Part shown: positions 16,293 to 24,689 of the stretch, piece by piece
Numbering within the stretch: the first letter of the stretch is position 1
Layout of the letters: the number at the start of each line of letters is the position of its first letter
Origin: Asaia bogorensis
GTDB lineage: Bacteria; Pseudomonadota; Alphaproteobacteria; Acetobacterales; Acetobacteraceae
Length of the DNA stretch: 32,446 bases
NCBI GenBank assembly: GCA_945873195.1
Contig: CAMCDA010000028.1
Coordinates: 1 to 32,446, forward strand
Direction: 5' to 3'
Translations under genes and position numbers: made by a program
The notes under the pieces: model-generated
Database searches by the model: none
Seen by the model: the letters and a program-made list of their open reading frames with translations, nothing else
Told to the model about the DNA's origin: nothing

Positions 16293-16368
16293 GTTGGGAC
16301 TCTCGGGGGGTGTCGCGATCCGGCGCCGCCCCTCGGTGCCCAACCGTCACGGCATGTCGGTGCAACAC

Positions 16369-16479
16369 CGTCATAGTCGGGCTCGACCCGACCATCGCCC
16401 AGCAGCACGATGCCTGAGCTGACGCACCCCCCACCGTTCGGCGTCCGTGGCGATCGTCGGGTCCAGCCCGACCATGACG
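16369..16479. repeat. Inverted repeat, 31-bp arms, 49-nt loop
   Basis: Left arm 16369-16399 (CGTCATAGTCGGGCTCGACC...) and right arm 16449-16479 pair with about three mismatches. It occupies the 282-bp gap between the Ldh_2 and ThDP genes, where no other feature is seen. It is unlike the palindromes at 2255, 6674 and 10243 in sequence. Confidence 0.8.
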
Positions 16480-16574
16480 AGTGCAAAACGACCCAGCCCC
16501 ACCACCACGCACACGTGACGAAGCAACCCTAACCAGCCTAATCTGCAACCTCCGAACACAAGGGAAAACGGCGC

Positions 16575-18344
16575 ATGGATTCGGGTTCGAACCGCAAATC
16601 ACGCGGGGCACGTCACGGCGGGCGGATCCTGGCCGACGCACTCGTTTCCCAGGGCATCGACCATGTGTTCGAGGTTCCGGGCGAAAGCTTCCTCGACACG
16701 CTCGACGGCATGTACGACCAGCGCCAGAAGCTGAAGCTCGTGACCTGCCGGTTTGAAGCCGGGGCGGTCAACATGGCCGAAGCCTATGGCAAACTGACCG
16801 GCCGCCCCGCCGCCGCCATGGTCACCCGCGGACCAGGCGCCTGCCATGGCGCGATCGGGGTCCACGTTGCCTTCCAGGACAGCACGCCCATGCTCCTGTT
16901 CGTCGGCCAGATCCCGCATGAGGACACCGGCCGAGACGCCTTCCAGGAAGTCGACTACCGCCAGATGTTCGCGCCCCTCGCGAAATGGGTTACCCAGATC
17001 GACCACACCAAGCGCATCCCGGAAGTCGTGGCCCACGCGGTGGATGTCGCCACCTCCGGCCGCCCTGGCCCCGTCGTCATCGCGCTGTCGGAAGAAATGC
17101 AGCGGGTGGAAGCCGATGTTCCCGACCTCCCCCGCGCCCGCACCTCCGTCGCCTTCCCCGACCCCGCCGCCCTGCGTGAAATGCGCGCGATGCTGGCCAA
17201 GGCGAAGAAGCCGGTCGTCGTTGTCGGCGGTTCCTGCTGGACGGTCGAGGGACGCGCCGCCCTGAAACGCTTCCTGCTCGCGAACAAGCTGCCGGTGACG
17301 GTCGGCTTCCGTCGCCAGGCCCACTACGACGGATCGCTGGAAAATTTCGCGGGAGACCTCGGCGTGGGCTCCGATCCTGGCCTGATCGGCAAGGTCAAGG
17401 AAGCCGACCTGATCCTGGCGATCGGCAGCCGCCTCGGCGATGCCGTCACGCAGGGGTATTCGCTGCTCGACCTCGCCGGCAGCGTGCCGATCATCCAGGT
17501 CCTCCCCGATGGTGGCGAAATCGGCCGAGTCTTTCGAACCGCGCTCGGCATTGTCTCCGACCTGAACATGTTTGCCCTCGCCGCCGCCGACCTTGATCCG
17601 GTGAAGCCCGCCTGGGCCGGCTGGACGCGCGAACTGCGGTCCCTGCGGGAAGCCCAACGGGCAGTCCCGAACTATGACGGGACACTGAACCTCGGCACCG
17701 TGATGCGGGAGCTTGAGGCGATGATGACCCCGGACGCGATCGTGACCACAGATGCCGGCAACTTTGCCGGCTGGGCAACGCGGTTCCTGAACTTCAGTGA
17801 GGATCAGCGCTATATCGGCCCGACCAACGGCGCGATGGGCTACTCGGTCCCGGCCGGCATCGGCGCCAAGATCACCTTCCCCGACCGCATGGTGATCTCA
17901 ATGGTCGGCGATGGCGGGTTCATGATGACGGGCCAGGAACTCGCGACCGCCTTCCACCACGGCGTCGCCCCGATCGTGCTGGTCTTCAACAACCAGATGT
18001 ACGGCACGATCCGCATGCACCAGGAACGCGCCTACCCCTGGCGCGTGTCCGGCACCGCGCTGACCAACCCCGATTTCGCCAAATATATAGAAGCGTTCGG
18101 CGGCCATGGAGAGGTCGTCTCCGACACCGCCGAGTTCACCCCGGCCTTCCGCCGAGCGGTCGAAAGCGGCAAGCCGGCGATCATCGAGCTGCGGATGAAC
18201 CCCGACCAGATCACCACCCGCGCCACGATCGCGGACCTGCGGGCCGGCAAGGCGCCTCCCAAGCCGGCGCCCAAGGCCAAACGGGCGGCGGCCGCCGCGC
18301 ACCCCAAGCCAACGCGGGCCAGTGGCGCCAAGAAGCGCGGCTGA
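16575..18344 (+). CDS. Thiamine-diphosphate-dependent enzyme, acetolactate synthase-like
   Basis: 589 aa. The Pyr domain has GIDHVFEVPGESFLDTLDGM and CRFEAGAVNMAEAYGKLTG, which holds the activating Glu; the central domain spans ~200-345; the PP domain has MVGDGGFMMTGQELATAFHH, then VLVFNNQMYGTIRMHQE, the GDG...NN cofactor motif. This layout suits acetolactate synthase-like carboligases or 2-oxo-acid decarboxylases; no regulatory subunit gene is nearby, so biosynthetic AHAS is unlikely. The last ~35 residues (KAPPKPAPKAKRAAAAAHPK and on) are a Lys/Ala/Pro tail not part of the fold. Its 3' end overlaps the next gene by 23 nt. The ribosome site is weak (AAGGGAA). Confidence 0.9.
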   Translation: MDSGSNRKSRGARHGGRILADALVSQGIDHVFEVPGESFLDTLDGMYDQRQKLKLVTCRFEAGAVNMAEAYGKLTGRPAAAMVTRGPGACHGAIGVHVAFQDSTPMLLFVGQIPHEDTGRDAFQEVDYRQMFAPLAKWVTQIDHTKRIPEVVAHAVDVATSGRPGPVVIALSEEMQRVEADVPDLPRARTSVAFPDPAALREMRAMLAKAKKPVVVVGGSCWTVEGRAALKRFLLANKLPVTVGFRRQAHYDGSLENFAGDLGVGSDPGLIGKVKEADLILAIGSRLGDAVTQGYSLLDLAGSVPIIQVLPDGGEIGRVFRTALGIVSDLNMFALAAADLDPVKPAWAGWTRELRSLREAQRAVPNYDGTLNLGTVMRELEAMMTPDAIVTTDAGNFAGWATRFLNFSEDQRYIGPTNGAMGYSVPAGIGAKITFPDRMVISMVGDGGFMMTGQELATAFHHGVAPIVLVFNNQMYGTIRMHQERAYPWRVSGTALTNPDFAKYIEAFGGHGEVVSDTAEFTPAFRRAVESGKPAIIELRMNPDQITTRATIADLRAGKAPPKPAPKAKRAAAAAHPKPTRASGAKKRG

Positions 18345-19884
18345 TCCGTCGCCCCCCCAGATCGAGCAGGCCGGCGCGCTCTTCCGGGCCGGGGACCTGA
18401 CGGGGGCGGAACGACTATGCCGGGTGATCCTGGCCGCCGACCCGGGGCATTTCGATGCCCTGCACCTGCTGGGCGTGCTGTGCCAGCGCCGCGGCGCCCC
18501 GACGGAGGCCCTGGTCTGGCTGCAACGGGCCGACTCCGTGATGCCCGCCCAGGCCCAGGTGCGGGAGAATATCGGCCTCGCCGCCCTGGCCGCCGAACGG
18601 CCCGAGATCGCCGTCACGGCCTTTGAGACCCACCTGGACCTGGCCGGCCCAACGCCGGGTGGGCAAAACAACCTCGGCAACGCCCTTCTGCTGGCGCGCC
18701 AGGCCGAGGCGGCGATCGTCCGGTTCCAGGCGGCCCTGGCCCTCGCCCCGAACTTCAGCCCCGCCCGCTATAATCTGGGCCGAGCGTTGGAGCGGGCGGG
18801 ACGGTTGCGGGAGGCGGAGGCGGCGTTGCGGACCGTCCTCCCCGCCGCCCCGCCGGACCGCCTCCCCCTGGTAATCAATCTGCTCGGCAGAGTCCTGTGC
18901 GGCCAGGGACGGTACCCCGAGGCCGAACATTTGGCCTCCGACCTGCTGGCGCGGCGGCCCGACCAGCACCGGACCCGCTGGAACCGGTCCCTGGTCCGGC
19001 TGCTGCTGGGGGATTTTGAGGCTGGGTGGCCGGACTACGAATTCCGCTGGCTGGTCCCCGAACATACGCCCGCGTCGGAGGGACACACGGTCCTCGACCC
19101 TGCCAAAGTGGCGGGTCGCCGGGTTCTGGTCGTTGCCGAACAGGGCCTGGGCGATACGATCCAGTTCGCCCGCTATGCCCCAATGTTGGCGGATCGCGGG
19201 GCCGAGGTCTGGCTATCGGTTCCACCCGAGTTGGTCTGGCTGTGCCGAACCTTGCGCGGGGTGCGCGGGGTCGTGGCGACGGGCGATCCGGTGCCACCCC
19301 CGGACCTGACGACCGCGATGCTGAGCCTGCCGCTCGCCTTCGGGTCCAATATCCCCGCCGAAGTGCCATATCTGCATGTGCCGCCCCATGCGGCCGCGGC
19401 CTGTAAGGGACGGATCTCGGCGATGGAGGGCCTGCACGTCGGGCTCGCCTGGACCGGCTCCCGCGCCAGCGCGCCCCGGTCGGCCTTGCCGCTGACCCTT
19501 CTGGCCCCGCTGCTGGCGCAACCCAAGGTCATATTCCACTGCCTGCAAAAGCAGATCACGGCCCAGGACCAAGCCTGGCTGGGGTCCTATCCCGGGGTCC
19601 GGATCCATGACACGGAATGGCATGATTTCGCGGACACCGCCGCGATGGTGGCACGCCTGGACCTGGTGATCACGATCGACACCTCGGTCGCCCACCTGGC
19701 CGGCGCGATGGGGCGGCCGACCTGGATCATGCTGCCCTTTGACCCGGACTGGCGCTGGCAAACCGGACGGAAGGATTCACCCTGGTATCCCTCGGTCCGC
19801 CTGTTTCGTCAGCCGGCCCCGGGAGACTGGGCCGGCGTGGTGGCCCAGGTCACCGCCGCCTTGGCGAACTGGGCCGAGACATGA
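18322..19884 (+). CDS. TPR protein with GT-B glycosyltransferase-like C-terminal domain
   Basis: 520 aa from GTG 18322, inside the end of the ThDP gene; the start is uncertain. Residues ~10-230 are tandem TPR units (GALFRAGDLTGAERLCRVIL, NLGNALLLARQAEAAIVRFQ, NLGRALERAGRLREAEAALR). Residues ~265-515 resemble GT-9/GT-41-like folds: RVLVVAEQGLGDTIQFARYA near the front, VGLAWTGS in the middle, and TIDTSVAHLAGAMGRPTWIM with LPFDPDWRW at the nucleotide site. Proteins of this layout modify glycans or proteins; donor and target are unknown. It ends 4 bp from the convergent MucR-like gene. A second TPR/glycosyltransferase-like gene of different fold is at 22572. Confidence 0.83.
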   Translation: MAPRSAADPSPPQIEQAGALFRAGDLTGAERLCRVILAADPGHFDALHLLGVLCQRRGAPTEALVWLQRADSVMPAQAQVRENIGLAALAAERPEIAVTAFETHLDLAGPTPGGQNNLGNALLLARQAEAAIVRFQAALALAPNFSPARYNLGRALERAGRLREAEAALRTVLPAAPPDRLPLVINLLGRVLCGQGRYPEAEHLASDLLARRPDQHRTRWNRSLVRLLLGDFEAGWPDYEFRWLVPEHTPASEGHTVLDPAKVAGRRVLVVAEQGLGDTIQFARYAPMLADRGAEVWLSVPPELVWLCRTLRGVRGVVATGDPVPPPDLTTAMLSLPLAFGSNIPAEVPYLHVPPHAAAACKGRISAMEGLHVGLAWTGSRASAPRSALPLTLLAPLLAQPKVIFHCLQKQITAQDQAWLGSYPGVRIHDTEWHDFADTAAMVARLDLVITIDTSVAHLAGAMGRPTWIMLPFDPDWRWQTGRKDSPWYPSVRLFRQPAPGDWAGVVAQVTAALANWAET

Positions 19885-19887
19885 CCC

Positions 19888-20316
19888 TCAGCGCCGCCGG
19901 GGGCCGGACGCCCGCTTGCCCAACCCGCTTGCCTTCGCGAGCTTGGAACGGAGTTCGGCATAGTTCGAGGTCACCATCGGGGTATCCCCCGGCAGGTTGT
20001 GCTTCCGGCGATAGTCCTCGGGCGTCATGCCATGGACGGTCAGTAGATGGCGCTTGAGCATTTTCATCTTCATGCCGCATTCGTGACAGACGAGCAGGTC
20101 GTCGGTCGCGCTCGCCTTGCGGCGCGGGCTGAGGGAGGGGGCGGTCTGACGGGTGACGCCCGCCGGACGGGCCTGGCCCTGATCGACGGACACGAGGGTG
20201 TCATACACCTCCCGGATCAGTCCGGGCACGTCCTTGTGACCGACTTCATTGTTCTCAACGTGGGCACTCACGATGCTCGCGGCGAGCGTGAGCAGGGCGG
20301 CGGACGGGTGTTCCAT
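19888..20316 (-). CDS. MucR/Ros family zinc-finger transcriptional regulator
   Basis: 142 aa from ATG 20316. The C-terminal domain has the prokaryotic zinc finger: Cys77, Cys80, His90, His95 in LLVCHECGMKMKMLKRHLLT, then GMTPEDYRRKHNLPGDTPMV, all as in Ros/MucR. The N-terminal ~45 residues are the oligomerisation region. MucR-type proteins bind AT-rich sites and silence or tune envelope, exopolysaccharide and virulence genes in Alphaproteobacteria. An AT-rich island lies 300 bp away upstream of the PEP-CTERM gene; binding there is a guess. The gene is divergent from a small protein gene. Confidence 0.94.
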   Translation of the reverse strand: MEHPSAALLTLAASIVSAHVENNEVGHKDVPGLIREVYDTLVSVDQGQARPAGVTRQTAPSLSPRRKASATDDLLVCHECGMKMKMLKRHLLTVHGMTPEDYRRKHNLPGDTPMVTSNYAELRSKLAKASGLGKRASGPRRR

Positions 20317-20344
20317 GGTGGGGTCAGACCTCGGTTCGATGACT

Positions 20345-20373
20345 TTGACGTTTTTTTAACGTTGTATTACCAT
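20345..20373 (+). promoter_or_regulatory. Candidate promoter of the small protein gene
   Basis: TTGACG (20345-20350) and TACCAT (20368-20373) are 17 nt apart, 52 nt before ATG 20426. The spacer holds a run of seven T and an ACGTT-5-AACGT dyad (20348-20362), which could be an operator shared with the divergent MucR-like gene. Confidence 0.45.
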
Positions 20374-20425
20374 TCTCCTCGACGTCAACAACCGCGTCGA
20401 TCCGGCGCCCAAAAAACAGCGAGCC

Positions 20426-20599
20426 ATGAGCGATCAGATTTTTCAGGAGGCCTACGCCCGCGTGCGGCAGCGCCATACCGAGGAGGAATGGCTCGCCATG
20501 AGCCCCCGACAGATCACCGATTCGATCTATCGCGAGATCCGCCAGATCGACGCCGAACGCAGCCAGAACCGTCCACCCCCGGACGACACGCCGGAGTGA
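20426..20599 (+). CDS. Small hypothetical protein, 57 aa
   Basis: ATG 20426 to TGA 20599. The sequence starts MSDQIFQEAYARVRQRHTEE, continues EWLAMSPRQITDSIYREIRQ, and ends IDAERSQNRPPPDDTPE: a soluble, charged, mostly helical protein with a disordered Pro/Asp tail. It has clean amino-acid composition, a plausible promoter upstream and no competing gene; the antisense frame lacks any similarity. The W-L-x(4-5)-P-x-x-I/R-x-x-I-Y-x-E-I/M-R pattern looks like a conserved short family, but no function is known to me. There is no strong ribosome site (AACAGCGAGCC). Confidence 0.65.
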   Translation: MSDQIFQEAYARVRQRHTEEEWLAMSPRQITDSIYREIRQIDAERSQNRPPPDDTPE

Positions 20600-20621
20600 G
20601 CCAGCACTGCACGGAGGCATC

Positions 20622-20692
20622 TGGAATTATCTAATTTATAGAATAATATTCTATTTTATACCTTATATCGATAATTATCCAAATTATCACCT
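20622..20692. promoter_or_regulatory. AT-rich island before the PEP-CTERM metalloprotease gene
   Basis: About 70 bp of mostly A and T in a GC-rich window, including the hairpin ATAGAAT-AAT-ATTCTAT (20638-20654) and several TATAAT-like hexamers (TTATAG, TTATAC, TTATAT). It lies between the small protein stop (20599) and ATG 20759. It resembles a regulated promoter region or a binding tract for a silencer such as MucR. Confidence 0.5.
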
Positions 20693-20758
20693 TGTAGTTC
20701 GCAAACCACACAGGCTATCTACCATTATCCACACCATCGAAAACCGGAACCTCGCGCG

Positions 20759-21808
20759 ATGCCCGCCCTGACGACCCTTCGACTGCGCGCCACCGCGTTC
20801 GGCGCCGCCCTTTTCGGCATCGCCCTCAGCCCTGCCCATGCGATGAACATCAACGTCACATACGACAGCTCCCTGACCGGCCAGGCCAACGCCGCCGCGA
20901 TCCAGACCGCCTTTGAAACCGTCGTCGGCTATTTCGAGGCCGCGATCGCCAACCCGATCGACGTCAATATCTGCGTCGGCTGGGGCAAGGTCTGCACGAC
21001 CAACATAAGCGCGGGGAATGTCGGGGAAACCCGGATCAGCTCCGCCGGCACATTCAACTACGCGACCACCGTTGCAAACCTGCTCGCCGGGGGCGTCACC
21101 GCGACCCTGCCGCTGACCAATCCGACCGGCAAGAACCTGATCATGCCAATGGCGCAGGCCAAGGCCCTGGGCATGACCGGCCTTCCCACGCCGACCTACG
21201 ATGCCATGATCGGGTTCTCCAGCACCCTCGCCTTCAAGCAGTTCAATCCCCTGGTGTCCCCGCTGCTCGCCTACGATTTCATGGGCGTTGCCAAGCACGA
21301 GATCGAGCACGCCCTTGGCCGCCTCAGCGGCCTGCTCGGCGCCACACCGCTGATCGCCTATGCCTCTGATATCTATCGCTATACGGCCGTTGGCGTGAAC
21401 AGCTACTCGTACTCCGCCGCCGCCTATGCCTCGGTGGACGGCGGCACGACCGTCCTCGGGACCTATAACAACAGCCCCTCGGGCGCCGACCGGGTCGACT
21501 GGAAGGCCCCCGGCACCACCAAGAACGCCCAGAACGCCACGCTGGAAACCGGCAAGGACTATTGCCTGTCCACCGCCGACCAGCGCCTGCTGGGTGGCCT
21601 CGGCTACAAGTTCACCGCCGCCGCGGCCAACCTGTATGTCAGCGGAGCGGATTGTGCCCCCTTGGGCGCCGACGCCGCGGCCTTCGCCGCTTTCCCGCTG
21701 AGCCTCACCAGCGTTCCGGAACCCACGACGATCGGCCTGCTCGCGGCCGGCGCGGTCTCCCTCGGCGTGATCCGCCGACGGCGCCGTGGCGGCACGCCCG
21801 CACAATAA
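20759..21808 (+). CDS. PEP-CTERM secreted metalloprotease-like protein (NF038122-type)
   Basis: 349 aa. A signal peptide ends near LSPAHA|MNINV. The mature part has MGVAKHEIEHALGRLSG with an HExxH zinc motif (His180, Glu181, His184), preceded by a long beta-rich region and followed by SYSAAAYASVDGG. The C-terminus is a PEP-CTERM sorting signal: VPEP at 319-322, a hydrophobic helix, then RRRRRG. Such proteins are exported and processed by an exosortase, usually in exopolysaccharide-producing bacteria; no exosortase gene is in the window. The peptidase activity is inferred from the motif. It is likely controlled by the AT-rich upstream region. Confidence 0.85.
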   Translation: MPALTTLRLRATAFGAALFGIALSPAHAMNINVTYDSSLTGQANAAAIQTAFETVVGYFEAAIANPIDVNICVGWGKVCTTNISAGNVGETRISSAGTFNYATTVANLLAGGVTATLPLTNPTGKNLIMPMAQAKALGMTGLPTPTYDAMIGFSSTLAFKQFNPLVSPLLAYDFMGVAKHEIEHALGRLSGLLGATPLIAYASDIYRYTAVGVNSYSYSAAAYASVDGGTTVLGTYNNSPSGADRVDWKAPGTTKNAQNATLETGKDYCLSTADQRLLGGLGYKFTAAAANLYVSGADCAPLGADAAAFAAFPLSLTSVPEPTTIGLLAAGAVSLGVIRRRRRGGTPAQ

Positions 21809-21874
21809 CGGATACCGGCTTGCGGCGCGGCTCGGCCGGCATCACCTTGCGGTGATCCCTATCCGGACCGAACC

Positions 21875-22567
21875 ATGACGCACCGCAAATCCCCCGCTTG
21901 GCTCGTTGCCGCCGGCCTGCTTCTGGCCCCGCCCGCCTTTGCCGCCGAGACCATCCTGTCCCTGGCCGAGACCGCCACGGTCCTGACCACCCCAGACGAG
22001 CTGATCGCGATTCTGCGGGCCGAAGCCACCGCCCCCAACGCAGCCGAGGCGCAGAACCGCGTCAATGCCCTGTCGCGGGAGGCAACCGCGATGGCCGCCC
22101 AGGCCAAGGGTATCCAGGTCGCCACCCTCGGCTACCAGGTCTGGAAAGTCGGGCCGAACCAGCAGGACCGGGGCGAGAAATGGCAGGCCTCCCAGAGCTT
22201 CCGCCTGTCGGCCCGCGACGGCGCGGCCCTGCTCACGCTGGTGGGGTCCTTGCAGCAAAAGGGCTTGGCCACGTCCTCCATGCAATGGCACCTGGCGCGG
22301 GAAACCGAAAAGAAGGCCCGCCAGGAAGCCACGAAGCAGGCGGTGCTGGCCCTCCGCGGGCGCGCCGACGAAGCCGCCGGCCTGCTGGATCTGAAATTCG
22401 ACCATTTCCGGGCCGTCCGCCTCGATGGCAGTGAGCCCGCGCCGGGGCCGCGTCCGATGATGGCCATGGCGCGGTCCGCCGAACCCGCCCCGCCGCCGGT
22501 CGCGATGGCCGAGGACATTCCCGTCACCGCGATGGTCCAGGCCGACGCCATTCTGACGCCACGCTGA
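21875..22567 (+). CDS. SIMPL domain (DUF541) periplasmic protein
   Basis: 230 aa. A signal peptide ends near PPAFA|AETIL. The SIMPL pattern follows: ILSLAETATVLTTPDELIAI, ILRAEATAPNAAEAQNRVNA, GIQVATLGYQVWKV, WQASQSFRLSARDG and LVGSLQQKGLATSSMQWHLA, then EATKQAVLALRGRADEAAGL. The tail (PGPRPMMAMARSAEP...) is Pro/Ala/Met-rich. Relatives are periplasmic or outer-membrane-linked, some tied to oxidative stress; the role is not established. The gene lies 4 bp before the TPR gene at 22572, so they are likely one operon. Confidence 0.83.
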   Translation: MTHRKSPAWLVAAGLLLAPPAFAAETILSLAETATVLTTPDELIAILRAEATAPNAAEAQNRVNALSREATAMAAQAKGIQVATLGYQVWKVGPNQQDRGEKWQASQSFRLSARDGAALLTLVGSLQQKGLATSSMQWHLARETEKKARQEATKQAVLALRGRADEAAGLLDLKFDHFRAVRLDGSEPAPGPRPMMAMARSAEPAPPPVAMAEDIPVTAMVQADAILTPR

Positions 22568-22571
22568 TCGC

Positions 22572-23825
22572 ATGTCCTGGTCCCGCGGCATCCAAGGCGG
22601 CTCCAGTTCGGGCGGCGCCTTCGTCACGTTGCGCCCGATCACGCCGACCATCTCGGGCCAGCCGGCGCCGGCCGAAACCGTGCCGGCCCTGCGGCTGGCG
22701 GCGCGGGAGGCTTATGGGCGGGGCGCGGTGCGGGAGGCGCGGGATCTCCAGACCCGCATGATCGCCACGGCCCGCGCCGCCGGCGACCTGCAGGCCGACG
22801 ACCTGTTGTTTCTCGGACTGACCCTCAGCGCCGAACAGCGCATCCCCGAAGCCATTGCGTGCCTCCGGGCCGGGCTGGACATGTTTGCCACCGTGGCGTC
22901 GATGCATGAGAACCTGGGCGTTCTGCTGCTGATGGCTGGCCAGCCCGCCGAGGCGATCGCGGCCTGTGACCAGGCGCTGGCCTTGGGATCCGCCAGCCCG
23001 AACGTACTGGATTGCCTGACGGATTGCTGGGCGCGCATCGGCCGGCCGGATCAGGCCGCCGTGTTCGGCCGGCGCGCCCTGGAGGCCAAGGATCAGCGCT
23101 TCGGCAGCGGCGTCCGGCTGGCCGAGGTACCCTCCACCCCGCCGCCGGCGTTCAACCCCGGCAACCCGGCCGAAAACGTCATCGCCTATAGCCTGTGGGG
23201 GAACGAGCCGCGCTACCACGTGCCTTTGCTCGAAAACACCCTGATCTTGCGGCATATCTTCCCCGGCTGGTCGATGCGTGTCTATCACGATGCGACGGTC
23301 GATCCGTCCTTCCTGGGGATGCTGCGGGAGCGCGGGGTTGACCTCCGCGCGATGGCCCTGCCGCCCGATCTGCCGGTGCATCGCAAGCTGCTCTGGCGGT
23401 TCGCGATCGCATCCGACCCGGCCGTGCGGCGCTTCCTGTGCCGCGACGCCGACTCCCTGCTGACGGTCAAGGAACGCGTGGCCATCGATGCCTGGCTGCA
23501 ATCAGGCTTTCATTTCCATGCCATGCGCGACTGGTTCACCCATACCGACCTGTTGCTGGCCGGCCTGTGGGGCGGCGTCGGCGGCATCCTGCCCCCGGTC
23601 GAAACCCTGTTGGGCGCGTATCGGGGCTGGCGGGTGGAGCATGATCATATCGATCAGGATGTCCTGTCGGAGACGGTCTGGCCGATTCTGCGCGGCCATG
23701 TCCTGATCCATGACAGTGTTTTCACCTCGTGCCTGGGCAGTGTCCCCTTCCCGCCCTTCGGCGCCCTGCCGGCCGCCATGCATATCGGACAGAATGCATT
23801 CCTGCATTTCGAGCGGGCGCGTTAA
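22572..23825 (+). CDS. TPR protein with DxD glycosyltransferase-like domain
   Basis: 417 aa from ATG 22572, four bases after the SIMPL stop. Residues ~35-185 form TPR-like helical hairpins (LFLGLTLSAEQRIPEAIACL, NLGVLLLMAGQPAEAIAACD, DCLTDCWARIGRPDQAAVFG). The C-terminal domain (~200-410) begins ENVIAYSLWGNEPRYHVPLL and has RRFLCRDADSLLTVKERVAI, where RDADS near residue 291 resembles a metal-binding DxD, then HFHAMRDWFTHTDLLLAGLW. This is a recurrent domain seen beside capsule and lipopolysaccharide genes; I infer a GT-A-like fold. Substrates are unknown. Confidence 0.72.
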   Translation: MSWSRGIQGGSSSGGAFVTLRPITPTISGQPAPAETVPALRLAAREAYGRGAVREARDLQTRMIATARAAGDLQADDLLFLGLTLSAEQRIPEAIACLRAGLDMFATVASMHENLGVLLLMAGQPAEAIAACDQALALGSASPNVLDCLTDCWARIGRPDQAAVFGRRALEAKDQRFGSGVRLAEVPSTPPPAFNPGNPAENVIAYSLWGNEPRYHVPLLENTLILRHIFPGWSMRVYHDATVDPSFLGMLRERGVDLRAMALPPDLPVHRKLLWRFAIASDPAVRRFLCRDADSLLTVKERVAIDAWLQSGFHFHAMRDWFTHTDLLLAGLWGGVGGILPPVETLLGAYRGWRVEHDHIDQDVLSETVWPILRGHVLIHDSVFTSCLGSVPFPPFGALPAAMHIGQNAFLHFERAR

Positions 23826-23837
23826 ACTACCGTCATC

Positions 23838-24665
23838 ATGGGATGGCGAATCGGCCTGCTGAGCGGTGTGCTGCTGCCAACCCTGTTGGCGGCGGGCGGC
23901 GCATGGTGGTTCCTGGAGGAGCCGATCGAAGCCGCGGCCGAATCACCCATGACAGCCTTGCCGGTGCCGCCCTTCCCGCCGCGCATCTCCGATGATCCCA
24001 GCTACGAATCCTGTCTCGGCCTGCTGCCGGAAGACCCGGCCGCCGCCCTGGCCCTGATCCGCGGCTGGCCCAACGGCGGCGACGCGGCCCGCCATTGCCA
24101 GGGCCTGGCCCTGATCGCCGCCGGCGACGTGGCCTAGGGGGCAACGTTGCTGGAGACCCTGGCCGAAACCAACCGGATGCCAGAACCCGCCCGCGCCTTG
24201 GTCCTGAACCAGGCAGCCGATGCTTGGCTGCACAGCCGGCTGTATGAACAGGCGCATCGCGCGACTCGCAGGGCCCTGGCGATGGCGCCGAACAATGTGG
24301 ATGTGCTGGTGCGGCACGCCCAGGCCGCGGCGCATCTGGGACTGACCCAAGAGGCAATCACCGACCTCACGCGCGTGCTCAAGGACAACCCCGATCGGGT
24401 GGACGCGCTGCTCGCGCGGTCAATGGCGTGGCGGCAACTGGACCGGTTGGAGCAGGCACGCGCGGATATCGACCGCGCGGCCGAACGCGCGCCAACCGAT
24501 CCGGAGGTGCTGCTGGAGCGTGGGATTCAGCGCCAGCAACGCGGCGACCTGACGGGCGCGCGCGAGGACTGGCAGCGTGTCGTCAGCCTGGAACCGGACA
24601 GCGAGGCCGCCGATCTGGCGGAACAGAACCTCGCCTTGCTGAACGCCGGCCCGACCCAGCGCTGA
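23838..24665 (+). pseudogene. TPR protein gene interrupted by an in-frame amber codon
   Basis: A single frame from ATG 23838 to TGA 24665 (275 codons before the final stop) is broken only by TAG at 24135-24137. The first part (99 aa) has an N-terminal membrane anchor (IGLLSGVLLPTLLAAGGAWW) and ends ALIAAGDVA. The second resumes GATLLETLAETNRMPEPARA and carries TPR units (WLHSRLYEQAHRATRRALAM, VDALLARSMAWRQLDRLEQA, RGDLTGAREDWQRVVSLEPD). AGDVA-stop-GATLLE aligns as a TPR helix with Gln (CAG) in place of TAG, so one C-to-T change would explain it. Translation could also restart at TTG 24147 behind AGGGGGC. It follows the 22572 gene by 12 bp. Confidence 0.75.
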
Positions 24666-24689
24666 ACCCGCGGGTCGGACCGTTTCCGA

